This document shows, piece after piece, positions 44,801 through 57,641 of a stretch of DNA of 64,000 nt. Within the stretch, counting starts at the first letter, position 1; every line of letters starts with the position of its first letter. A program made the position numbers and the translations under genes. The DNA comes from Castor canadensis (taxonomy: Eukaryota > Chordata > Mammalia > Rodentia > Castoridae), in the NCBI RefSeq assembly GCF_047511655.1, contig NC_133401.1, positions 13,672,001-13,736,000 on the forward strand, given 5' to 3'. The notes under the pieces were generated by a model that ran no database searches, had not been told where the DNA came from, and was given only the letters and a program-made list of their open reading frames with translations.

Positions 44801-47800
44801 ACTTTGGACTAAGTCACTCTGTGTGTCCACTGCCTGCCCAGTCAGAGGGGGTCCATGTGATCAGTTTCTCAGAGGCCAGCAAGAGAATCACCATGGTTCT
44901 CCACTGTAGCCTGGGAGTAACTGAGGAACAGCAGTGGATGGGAGCTACACAAGGTACTGAACAGCCACTTGGTGGCCATATGACCTTGGGCTAACCATGG
45001 ATCCCTTCTGCACTGTGGCTTTCTCATGGACACATGAGGATGACAGTAGCTTCCTCACAGAGCTGCTGGGCAGAGGTGGGGGTACCAGTGCCTGGCACAG
45101 AACATACATCAGGGTTCTCAAAGTATAGTCTGTGGACCCCTGGGATCCCTGGCATATTTTCAAGGTTACGATTTTTTTTTTTGCAGGTACTGGGGTTTGA
45201 ATTCAGGGCCTCATGCTTGCTGGGCAGGTGCTCTATCACTTGAGCCACTCCACCAGCCCTGCTATATGTTGGGTATTTTTGAGATAGGGTCTCGTGAGAT
45301 ACTTGCCTGGTCTGGCTTTGAACAGTGATCCTCCTGATCTCTGCCTCCTGAGTAGCTAAGATTACAGGCATGAACCATTGGCTCCTGCCCTGACTTTTTG
45401 TGGGTTTTTTTTTTTTTTTTTGGCAGTACTTGGCATTGAGCTCAGGACCTTGTGCTTGCTAGGCAGGTGCTCTGTCACTTGAGCCACCTGAGCACCCCAT
45501 TTCTTTTGCTTTTTAGTTTGTTTTTCAAATAGGGTCTCTCACTTTTTCCCTGGCTGGCCTCAACCATAATCTTCCTAACTCTGCCTCCTGAGTAGCTGGA
45601 ATTACAGGCATGAACCACTAAGCTGGGATACTGGTTACAATTATTTTTATAGAAACAATAAAGTTTTATTTGCTTTTCTTGCTTTCATTCTCTCCCAAGT
45701 GTACAGTAAGGTTTTGCAAAGACTAGATGACCCATGGGACAGTCACAGACTGAATGAGGAGGCAGGTGTGAGAAGCCAGCTCTCCTCTATTCCACACTTG
45801 AGTTGCAAAAAATGAAAATGCCAACCTTCTCACTACAGTTTTTTTTTTAATATAGTTGTTCATTAAAAAAAGGGCTATTTGGGCTAAGCTAGGATAGATT
45901 TAATACTGTTTTCAAGTGAATAAATAACTTACATATTTCTCCAGTTTCACTCTTCATATGGTAAATATCAGTAGGTCTACTCTACACAGAAGGTCTTTTC
46001 TGTTTGTTTGTTTTTTGCAGTACTGGGGCTTGAACTCAGGGCCTTCACCTTGAGTCACTCCACCAGCCCTGTTTTTGTGATGGGCTTTTTCAAGATATGT
46101 CTCTTGAACTATTTGCCCAGGCTGGCTTCGAACCATGATCCTCCTGATCTCTGCTTCTTGAGTAGCTAGGATTAGCACCTGGCCACAAAAAGTCTTTGAA
46201 GATCAGTGTCATTATGCTTTTATTATTAGGTTTTTTTTTTTTTTTTTGGTGATACTGGGGTTTGAACTCAGGACCTTGCACTTGCTAGGTAGGCACTCTA
46301 CAAACTTGAGCCACATCTCCAGCCCTTTTTGCTTTGGTTATTTTCCAAATATGGCCTTGCATTTGTTGCCAGGTCAGCCCAGACCGAGATCCTCCTTTGA
46401 CACTTGTGGCACAGCTGGGAGGACAGGCGTGCACCATCACACCCAGCTTATTGGTTGATACAGGATCTTGAGAACTTTTTGCCACCACACTGAGCTGTTC
46501 CCCACCCCCCCACACACACACTGTATACCAAGCAGTTTATAAGCAAAACTAAGCAGGAGAAGCAAAGAGGTGAGAGACCTAGACTTTCTACCCCAAGCAA
46601 GGAAATTCACCTCTCAGAGCCTCAGCTTCCCACTGGTCACCATCAGGCATTGTTCCTGGCATATAAAGGCAGGAGCCATTGCACGTGGGGAGGTGAGAAG
46701 CACAGCCTACATTCACAGCTCAAACCATTCCACATCAGACCATCATGTCCTAGCATCAGTCTGCTGCCAGGCGGGGAGCAGAGGAAAGCAGACATGTGCC
46801 TGTTCTCTAGGAACTCCATTTTGTAAGGCAGATCCTGGATACCCATAAATTTTGGGGCCAGGCCCTTCACTTTCTGTGCCTCAGTTTCTCCACTGGTACA
46901 ATGGAGGGGGGATAATAATACCAATGTCCTAGGATTGCTGGGAGGGATCAGGGAGAACTCAGCCCAAAGACCAGTAGAGGAAGTGCTCAATGAAGGTCAT
47001 GGTTCCTCTGCACCCTCATTTCTCTCCACAGGAGACAAGCGTCAGGGTCCTGAGGAAACTTCAGTGTGTGGTTATTTATCTACACCTTCTTAGCCCTGCA
47101 TCCCTCCTTTCCTTTGTGCCCTTTGCCCTAGGGGTGGTGGCTGCTTCTAACAGCTACTACTAGGACTGCCTCAGTAGTCCCTTTGTGCTCTTCCAGCCTC
47201 TTCCACACGTTTGAAATAAACTCCTACATTAAACCCCCTCAGTCTGAAATACTTTCAGTGGGGTTGGACCCTGACCTGCCCCATCGTGGCACAGGGATCC
47301 CTCATTGGACCAACCAGGCCATCCATACCTGCAGCCTCTTGAGCTGGCTGTTGACAGTGGCCAGGTCCCCACCAGGGTCCACATCTTGCAGCTGGCTTTC
47401 CATGTGAAGAAGCTTCTTGTCCAGCTCAACAAAACTCTGCACCAGCTGGTCTGCCTTGCTGGCCTCGAAGAGCTGCCGTGCCTTGGCCTGGGTGGTGCTC
47501 TCCAGCTCTGCCCAACACTGCCGGATCTCACCCAGCTTCTTCCGCACAGAGGCCGCCAGCTCCGGCTTCTCCTGTATCAGTTGCTGGCCCTCCTGCCCCA
47601 GTGGTGGATAGCAGATGGGAAGGAAGGGGTAAGCAATTGTGGATGGACAGAGAAATGTGGACACAGAGAGATGCAGGAAAAGAGACAGGAAGTTGGAGAC
47701 CGAAGGGTAGATCGAGAGATAGGCCCAGAGACAGAAGGAGCCAAGGAAGAACAACAAAAGAGAGACAGACAGACAGGTGTGGGGAGGGAGATGTGGGAAG

Positions 47801-50085
47801 GAAACAGGAAGAGAGAGATATTCATAGAGTGACAGACACAGAGACATAGAATCAGAACCATGGGAGAGGACCATACAAAAGACAACAGAGAGACAGAGGT
47901 AGAAAAAAGAACAAGTGAGGCATGAATGAACTTCCATTAAACCAAAGTCAAGAAGACTGGCTTTGCTATATGTCATCATTCATAGGGTATCAATGATCAT
48001 TTAAGGGTGTAAGGCCAAGCTAGGTATCTTCATTTGAATTAGAAGAATGGGAGTTTCCAGGGTTTCAGATCTAGGGGTTCAGCCATAATCGGGGGAAGTT
48101 TTTGGGTGGGGTGTTGAAGCTTTAATACCTGGCTGGGTTCCTCCAAAACTGAGCTCAAGCACCTTGGTGGCCCAGAGCTACACATTAAAAATAACACCAC
48201 CAGGGTAATTACAGCCCCTAGATGCCTGGCGTTGTATTACGCACTTTATATGCTCAAAAGCCTAGGGAAATGGCTACATTTATTATTTCCTTAATTTCAC
48301 TCAGAAGAGTAAACTGAAGCTCAAAAGGGTAACGCAACTCTCCAAGGCCCCACAACTGGTAACAGACTTGACATATTAGAACCCAGGGTTACAAAAATCC
48401 AAAGCTCACATTAACCCAGGGCCTCCCAGGGCTTCCCAGTCCATCTCCCTGGCCTTCCATCTTAGATGTCTCAAATGACTTGAAACCAAGCCTGGTGGAG
48501 GTTACAGGAAGCGGTGAAATACTTAACATGCAGGAGGCTATGGGCATCATTTGGAAGAGATGCGCCAACTGCGGTCTGAAAGGTAACATGAATTACTCCA
48601 GGTCACATAGGTAGGAAGACGTGGAGCTGCTCTGAACCAGTTCAGGGATGTGAGGCCAGCAAGATGGCAGTGGAGGGCACTGGAAGTAAGAGGTGATTCC
48701 CTGGAGGCCGGGGCAGAGGGGCCTTCTGCATCCTCACCCTCTCGATCTTCTCCAGCCACTCCTTATTCTGAGCCAGCTCGGCCATGAATGCCTGGTGCCG
48801 GAGCCATCTCTTGTGCAGCTTGTGGCTGTCTTCCCGTGTGCCATCCCGCGCCATCAGCATTTTCTCATGGATCCAGCCATCCAGCTGTGCAGGGCACGGT
48901 AGGAGGGCTCAGCGCCGCCTCCCCATCCTGTCACAGCCCCCCCCATCGCTGCAGGAAGTCCCAGGTTCAGTGCTGGGCTGCTAAAGTGGGGTGTGTGGGG
49001 GGAGGATGAGGGATGGATAAATCTTTGAAAGGGAGGCCTTTATGCTGGGAGTGGGCAACTCAAGCCCTTTCTTGGGTAGAAGATAAATGGAAGGGTCCCC
49101 AAACCCCAGATCCTCTGGGTCTAGGGCAGCCCACACTGTCCAATTCAGGACTCCTGAGACAGTCAGCCTCCTTCCACTGGAGGCCAAATAGCCCGCCAAG
49201 CAAGCTCTCGAGCCTAATCTAGCTAACCCCCAACTCAGCTCCAGCCCCACCCATAACAAAACTTAAAACTTTTCAATTCAGTCTCAGCTCCCCTAATAAG
49301 GACCAATTCAGACTGGGGACATGGCTCAGTAGTACAGCGATTTGCCTAGCAAGCATGAGGCCCTGAGTCCTATCCCCAGTACCACACACACACACACAAA
49401 AACCAAAACAGGGCCAATTCAAGACCCTCGCCCATTCCTGAGGTTGAATGAAGCTCCTGTATCTAGCCCAACACCCCAACATGACATCAAACCCCAAACG
49501 ACCACTCAACCCCTGCCAAGTCTCCAATTTGGAGTACAGCTATCCCCCACAACTGAGTTTCAGTACCCCTACAAGCCCAGAGGCTTCCCTAAATCCAGCC
49601 CTTGGAGTCTTTAAGACCCTAGCTCCCCAAACCATGACCAGCTTAAGCCCCCAACCAAAAAGCCAATCCCCCAAATGTGAGCAACAAGGCTCCCAAACCA
49701 GCATACCCCAAAATCTAGCCCTAGACTCCCCAGTGTGTGTTAGATCAAACCTCCCAGACTAGCCACCTCCATAGAAAAACAAGACTTGTTCCCCAAGCCA
49801 CAACCTCTCCGCTCATGGCCGAACCTAGTACCTGGGACGGTTTGCTCCTCCCCTTTCTCCTCCCCCCCTCTAGTCACAAGATCCTCCTCCTCCTCCCTCC
49901 TGGAAAAAAAAAAAAAATTCCAGTTCCGCGGCCGCAGCCGCGGTCCTGGGAGGCAGATGCAGTCATAGCCAAGGGCAAATCCCAAACCGACCAAACCCCA
50001 CCCCACGTCCCTTGAGCATATGCTCTCCAGGGGTCCAGGATAGCTTCACACACACACACACACGCACACACGAGCCAAGTCAAAT

Positions 50086-50123
<38 letters not shown>

Positions 50124-53100
50124 GCACACACGAGCCAAGTCAAATGCTGAGCCCAACTCAGTTCACAGGTTCCCAGGGTTTACGCAGGGAAGAGTCCAAT
50201 GGCAACCAGAGACCACAGTAAAAGCAAAGCTCCCTAAAGGAGATGGTACCGGTCCTTAAGGTAAAGTCCCCCGCCCCAAAGTGATTGCCCCCTCTCATCA
50301 CTGAGGCCAAGGCAGACTCCCCCACAACAAACGCAAAGGCCCTCAAAGTCAGAGTCCCCCAGCCTCAGATCAAATCCAAGACCCATCGCCAAAAGCAGAG
50401 CCCCCGAAAAGTGATTCACCCCCATCATCCAAGGCTGACACAGACCCCTCGAGAACCAAAGATGCAAGCCCCAAAAGACTGAGCACCGCCCCCACACTCA
50501 GGGCAAGTCTCAAATCCCTTCATTACCCAGAGAAGAGCCTCCTAGAGAGCTTAGGACCCTCTGAACCCTCACGGCAATTTCAGACCACCCTAAGAGTTAG
50601 GCTTGGAAGTGCCCCCTCCCCTTTCCCGGGGGCCGGCTCCTCGGTCCCGCCCGCACCAGCACCGCGGACAGCTCCCGGCGTCCTTGCCCCTCCCCCAGGG
50701 CGGGGGTCCCGGCGCCTGCCCGGCCCGCCCCCGCCCCCTCCCTCCCTCCCTCCCTCCCGCGGCCCCGCCGGGCGAGCACGCGCCTAAGCCCCCTCCCCCG
50801 CCCATGTCGGCGGGGGCGTGCGCCAGCCCCCTCCCCTGGGCGCCCCCGAGACCTGAAGCGGCAGCGGCGTTGGCGGGGCGTCCCTGCGGCGGGCGGGCGG
50901 GCACTCGCCCCTTCACTGCGACGGCGGCGGCAGCGGCGGCGACGGCTGAGGCTTCGGCGGACGCGCGCCCCCTCCCTCGCCCCCGCGCCGCGGCCACGCG
51001 CCCGCCCGCGCGCGCCCCCTGCCTGCCTCTATGCTCGCCTCCTTGCGGGGCCCTAATTGGGGTGAGGGAGTAATCATCAACCACCCTCCCTGACTTTGGG
51101 GTTGGGGGGCTTTTACGCTATCTCAGATCACTGCTACTTGGTCCAGAACAATCTCACGACGGGGTGGGGGGCACGCTGGACCAAATCTAACTGCGCTGGG
51201 ACGAGGGGCCCTGAGACCCGGGCTATCTCAGCTATGTGAGGGTAGGGACTATGAAGGGGGACTAAAAGGATCTCCCGAGTATCTCTAATGGGAAGAGGCT
51301 CGGGTTCGTGGCTACTGTACTGCATGCAGATAGGGAATATGGGAAGAGGGACCTAGAACATCTCTTACAATACTTCAGTCCAGAACATCTCCAATGGGAG
51401 AAATGGGGGCCAGGCGACCCATCTCTAACAGGCTTGAGCCCCAACATCCTCAAGGGATGCTCTTGTTTATTGTAAATGTGGGAAAAACAATCACCCATAG
51501 GTTTTTCTACATGGAGAGGCTCAAGCCATGTTTAGTTGGGGTGGGAGGAAGGAAGAAACCTGGTTTCGGAACCATCTTTAGTTGGAGGAAACAGGTACTG
51601 GTTCAGCATGGGGGGGAATCCTTGGTCCCTCAGATGGATGAACTAGGGGCCAAGACCGTCTCTGTTCGGGGGTTAGGAAAATACTTGTCCATCTCTGATG
51701 TGATAGGAGTCTAGAACAGTTCCTATGGAATACGGGGAAGGAGGAGGAGGAGGCAGCGAGTCTCCTGAACTGTCGCTAACGGGCAAAGAAGCCTGTATCA
51801 TCTCGAATTTGGGGCGACCCCTGTGTGTGTGTGGAAGTAGGGGCTTGATTCCCGGACACTTTTAAAGTGGCAATGGCTTGATTCGGAGTCATGCGTAACC
51901 GAAGCTCCACCCCTCTTCTGGAGCACAGCGCTTCTCACAAACCTCTAGAGAGAAGGGTGAGATCAGCGCTCGTCCCCGCGGAACCCGTAGGCGCGGACGC
52001 GCGCCGTTGCCATAGGCATCCGGGGCCCCTCCCTTCTACCAGGGAGCCCGCGTAGGCGGGCAGGGACCTGCGGAGCATGCGCACTGACACCGGGATACGC
52101 GCGCCTCCTGGCGGCACAGAGAGGGCATCGCTCTGCGACCCACTTAGACGGGGCGTCCCCGCCCCCACCTCTGCTATGGAGCAAGTCCCTCTTAGGAAAG
52201 GGGGAATCACTGTCCTCAGTCCAGCTGGAGGTCCTACCTCGTGGCAGTCTCGGAGGAAGTGCTGCAGCTCAAGCTGGTCATATAGCTTCTGCAACCACTG
52301 CTGGGCCTGTAGCTGGTTTTCTTGGCTCCTGGTGACAAGGAGAAAGGGCTAGGAGAAGCCCAGGTGCTGGCAGAAGGACTGACTGTAAGGACCTCGGGCT
52401 GGGTAGGGGCAGGGAAGAGAGGAGGAGGAGAGACCATGGTGGCAATGTGGGGAGAAACAAGACATTAATGGGACAGAGCCAGAGACCAGGCTGCAGAGGG
52501 GCAAAGAGATACAGAGAAGGGAGGGGGTGTTAGAAGACAGACAGACATGATGAGAGAGATACCCTTACAGAGACAGAAAAAGACAAACCCTGGGAGATGA
52601 GAGAATAAGGGATACTCAGAGACAAAAACTGAGAGACGTGCAGGAGAGAGCACACGCGAGAGGAATACAGGGCCAGAGATAAAAAGATAAACAGAGACCT
52701 CAAGGGGAAATGATTGACAAGAGACTCAGAGAGATAAAAGCAAAGAGAAAGAGACAATGGGGAGATGGAGCCAGAGAGATACAGAGAGAGAAACAAAGGG
52801 CTGGGGATGTAGCTCAGTGGCAGAGTGCTTGCCTAGCAGTGCAAGGCCCTAGATTAGAGCCCCAGCCCCTACACACACACACACACAATGAAAGGAGACA
52901 GAGGGTCAGGAGAAGGCTATCCCAAGGAGGGACAGGCAGCAAGGTGGCAAGATGCCATCAGCAAGACACAGTCTGACACACAGACAGGAGAGGGGTAGTA
53001 GAGTAGTAGAGAGAGAAGAGAACAGGTATAGGGAAAGGTGGCAATGGGATCCACAGGGAGGCTGGTGTGGTACACCACAGGAACGATTAGGCCCTTGGCC

Positions 53101-56100
53101 TCAATGCACTGGCCAGGCAGGAACAAGGACTGGACGTCCCAACATCCCAGTCCTGGGGAGCCAGGCCTCCTGTGCCCACATCAGCTTGAGTTCATGCCAG
53201 TTCTGTTGCCCTCTCCCCCAGGGAGAGGGAACAAAGAGACAGATGGAGAATGAGACTATCCCCAACCCCAGGTCCCCCTCCAAGCCCCTCCTGACTTTCC
53301 AGCCCCGCACCCCCCCACACACATACACCACTCCTTTTCCTCAGTCTGCTGTAAGCCTGTTGGCCTCCCCACTGTGTCTTAAACAAACTGCTTCCACCTC
53401 AGGGTCTTGGCACTGGCCGTCCCTCTTCCTGGAATGGCCTTTCTTTTCCCAATGTCTAGTTAAATGTCCCCTTCTTGGAGAGGTCCTTCCTTTCTGGTTT
53501 CCTTTCCTTCTTCAGTTTTCTCCTGGGCACTTCTCACTATCTGACACACTGTGTGTGCTCTCTGTCTGGTCCATCTCCCACACTGCAATTATACTTTTGA
53601 AAAGGCAAGGATTTTTGTTTTGCCCATAGCTGTATGCTCCATGCCTAGACAAGGATCCAGCACACACTAGGTGCTTAATATGTTTTTTACTGAATGAACA
53701 AAGAATGGATGAATGAATGCAAGAGAGATCAGAGATGAGAGAAACAAAAATAAAGTGTCTAAGAAAGAGAGGATGAGGCAGAAGAAAAGGCAGACAGGGT
53801 TAGAGATGCAGACAGAAGGAGAGGAAAGCAGAGCAGGAGGAGAAGAGCAGGAAACAGACACAGAAATAGATAGATGGAGGCAGAGACAGGGCATGTAAGA
53901 GACAGTTCCAAACAGACCCAGAGGTAGAGCAGCAAAGACCCAATAGGAGCAAACAAAATAGGGACGGCCTCCTGATGAGCTAGGTAGCCAGGGAATAGGA
54001 ACTGAGCTGGCATCAATCCCTCTGGGCTGTTTGTTACCAGCCAGATCCACAAGCTGAGTCCCAGGAGGAGGAAAGGCCTCCCTCTGTGATTCTGGGAAAG
54101 CATCAAGGCTCCAATCCCGGCTGTGCCACTTCCTGTCTGGGACCATGGGCAAGTGAATTTCACATGCCAAGTGCAGCTAAGGAGAGCATGTCACACACAT
54201 GGACCTGGTTCCAGCCAGCTGAGGTGCAGAAAGACTGTGACTCCCCCTCAATCTCACAGGTTGAGGGCTGGAGCTGAGACAAGGATGTGACCTGTCTGAC
54301 TCCAGGCCTCCACAACCCAACTCTGCAGGGTGCTGCCCCCTCGTAGGTGAAAAGCCCTCCCTATCTGTCCACGGGGTAGAAATGTGCCCCTAGACAAGCA
54401 AATGTCCTGGGGTAGAGGTGCAGAGATTGGGTCAGTCTCAATCCTTGCTGGGTTCCCCACCTCGCCCAGCACAGAATTGGGATAGACACCCTGTCTGGGC
54501 TCCTACAGCCCTCTGTACTTCTCCCATCCAGGCTCTGACCCCTCCGGGTCATCCTTGTCAGATAGAGGGGGACATCTGTGAGGCAGGAGTCATGTCCTGG
54601 CCTGGTCGCTGCTGTGTGCCCTGAATTGCCCTGCACAGCCTGGAACAGAGGTTGGGCTCACTCAGTATGTGTGTGACTGACTGAAGTCTGTGACACTAAA
54701 CAATAGAATGAATGGAGTAATTTATGAATGACTGAAAAGGAAGGAATGAGAGAGTCACGGAATGACAGTCCCCTGGGCCACTCCTGTTCATCCTGCAGAG
54801 CATGGTATATAGAAGATGCTCAAGAAATGTGGGACAGAGGCCTGGCGTGTTGGCACACACCTGTAATCCCAGTTTCTCATGAGGTGAAGGCAGGAGGATC
54901 TCAGTCCAAGGCCAACCCCAGGCAAGAATGTGAGACCCTCTCAAAAAATAACTTATGCAAAAAGGGCTGGGGGAGCCAGGTACTGGTGGCTCATGTCTGT
55001 AATCCTAGCAACTTGGGAGGCTGAGATCGGGAGGATCGAGGTTCGAGGTCAGCTGGGCAAATAGTTATAGACCAATCTCCAAAATAACCAGAGCAAAATG
55101 GACTGGAGTTGTGGCTCAAGCAGTAGAGCACCTGCTTTGCAAGTGTGAAGCCCTGAGTTCAAACCCCAGCTGCTCCCCACTCCCTCAAAAAAGGGCTAAG
55201 GGTAGTAGTCCAAGTGGTAGAGTTTCTGCCTAGCATGTAGGAGGACCCTGAATTCAAACCCCATTACTGCCAAGGAAAAGAAAAAAAGAAAGAGAAATGT
55301 AGACCTGGAGAGGGTAGCACTAGAAGATGTTTTTGCATCTTCAGGGTCAGGATTCTTATAGCAATTTCCTTTAGACACCACCAGCCTTGTCTCAGATTAA
55401 TATGGGCAGGGGGGGAAAGAGGCCTGAGGCCAGATTAGAAAAGGAGCTGAGGTTTCAGGGCTGTGGTGTAGAGCAAAGTGACAGTTATGTTTCCCACTGG
55501 AAGACAGACAGAGGGACACTGGTCCTTCTTCTAGCCTGGGTTATGTCAGGAGAGTCAGAGGACCAGAGAGGCAAAATCTGGGGTCACCAGAGGACAAGAC
55601 ACACTGAAAGAGAAAAAGGTGGACCTAGGTGGGCTTGATAGTGCACAGCTGTAATCCCAGCTACTCCAAAGGTGGAGGTAGAGGTCTGAGAGTTGAGGCC
55701 AGCCCTGGCAAAGAAAATGGGGGGGTGGGGAGGAAGTGGCACAATGTATACACATGTAAGTAAATGTAAAAACAATAACATTTAAAAAATAAAAACAAAA
55801 GGGCTGGGGGCATGGCTCAAGTGGTACAGCTCTTGCCTAGCAAGCATGAGGTTCAATCCCCAGTACCACACACACACACACACACAAAACTAGACCTAAA
55901 CAAGGTCCTAGAACGGTCCCTCCATAACAGCTAAGATCTGGGGAAAGGGTAGTGTTGTTTTGTTTTTTGCTTTGCTTTATTTGGTGTTTTTTGTTGTTGT
56001 TTGTTTACTTGGTTTGGTTTGGTTTTTTGTGGTGCTAGGTTTTGAACTCAGGGCCTACACCTTGAGCCACTCCACCAGCCCTATTTATTGTGATTTTTTT

Positions 56101-57596
56101 TTTTTTCCGAGACAGTCTTGAAAACTATTTGCCCAGGCTGGCTTCAAACCTCAATCCTCCTGATCTCTGCCTCCTGAGTAGCTAGGATTACAGGCGTGAG
56201 CCACTGGCGCCCAGCTTTGGTTTGCTTTTTTTGAGACAGTCTCATTATGTAGTCCAGGATAGCCTCAAACTAGAGATAATCCTGCATTAGTCTCCTGAAT
56301 CCTGGGATTATGAGAATGTGCCAGCACGCTCGGCTGGTGGTACTGTTTTGTTGAGGCCTAAAATAGTGCCTCACACATGGTAAATGCTTGATTAGTGCAT
56401 GGACAAAGAAGGCAGTGGGGACAGATGGTGAGAGCAGCAGAGAGTAAAGCGCAAGAGAAGCGTGAAGGAGACTCACAGACACGTGGGCAGCAGGCTTCCT
56501 GGAGAATGGGTGGCTGGGGCCAGGCAGGGGACATCACTATCCTATCTGGAAAGCTGGAGAGCTCCAAGGCCAGCCTGGGGAAAGGTAGCTGGGATTTGGG
56601 AGTTGGGGGATCCCAGAGCTACCAGGGAAGGTTCAGGGCAAGATGGCAGAGGCAGAGAGCATCTAGCCTAGGTCCAGCTCTCCTGTGCTGTGGGCAGGCT
56701 TTTGAGAAACTTCTCACTGTATATTTTCTGTATTTTTTGTGTTTGCAAGCTTCTGTTCCTTTCCCACAAAATATCCAATTAAAATCAAATCTAAAACAAT
56801 ATGGGATTAAATAAAAACCAGAGAGAAGCAGAAAACAGTGTTGGAAAGACAGATTCTGGCCTCCCTTGCCCCCTCCCATGTGCCCAGATCCATCTCCTAA
56901 GCCCCCAGGTCTGGGGACCTACTTTTCCAGCAGCCGGACCACGGCCTCCTGGGCCTGCTCCCCGTAGACGTTGCCCTGCCGCAGCAGGCTCTCTGCGGCC
57001 TGCACAGCCACCTGCATCTTCTGCTGGTTCAGCTCCATTGTGGTGAGAAAATCCCTGTGTCTTTTCATCGCCTCTTCTACTGATTCCACTGTGCCTGGGA
57101 GCTCTGCACCAGACAGTGCCACCTCCTGGGAAATAGAGGGGGCACAGGTCAACCTCCTTCCATTCCAGGACCTGGGAGAGCCTGCCAACTGGCTTCTATC
57201 ACTCTTCTCCCTGCTGGCAAAAATGGTCTTGCCTCAGGGCCTTTGCACATGCTGGTCCCTTTCTCTGCCTGGCAGTCTGTCCTTCCAAGTACCCCCATGA
57301 CTGGCTCCTTCCCTTTCTTCATGTCTCTGACCACCCTACCAAAACCATCAACCCTCTTCTCAGCCACATCTCTTTACCCTACTTTGTTATTCTCCTACCA
57401 TATACCTGGCATATTTTTTGCTTGTTTGTTTTTTGGAGAAAGTGTCTCGCTAGATAGCTCAGGCTGGCCTGGAACTCTCCATCCTCCTGCCTCAGGCTCT
57501 TGAGTGCTGGGATTACAGGCGTGAAACACCACGCTCAACATCTCTGACATATATTTGCATATATATATGCATATATATGTGCATTTGTTTGTGTAC

Positions 57597-57641
<45 letters not shown>

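Noticed and set aside
50590-51084. Minus-strand open frame across the CpG island (MVDDYSLTPIRAPQGG onward)
   Set aside because: Tempting as the first coding exon of the short isoform, but the product is Gly/Ala/Arg-rich as expected of any CpG island frame and I cannot show a donor joining it to E6.
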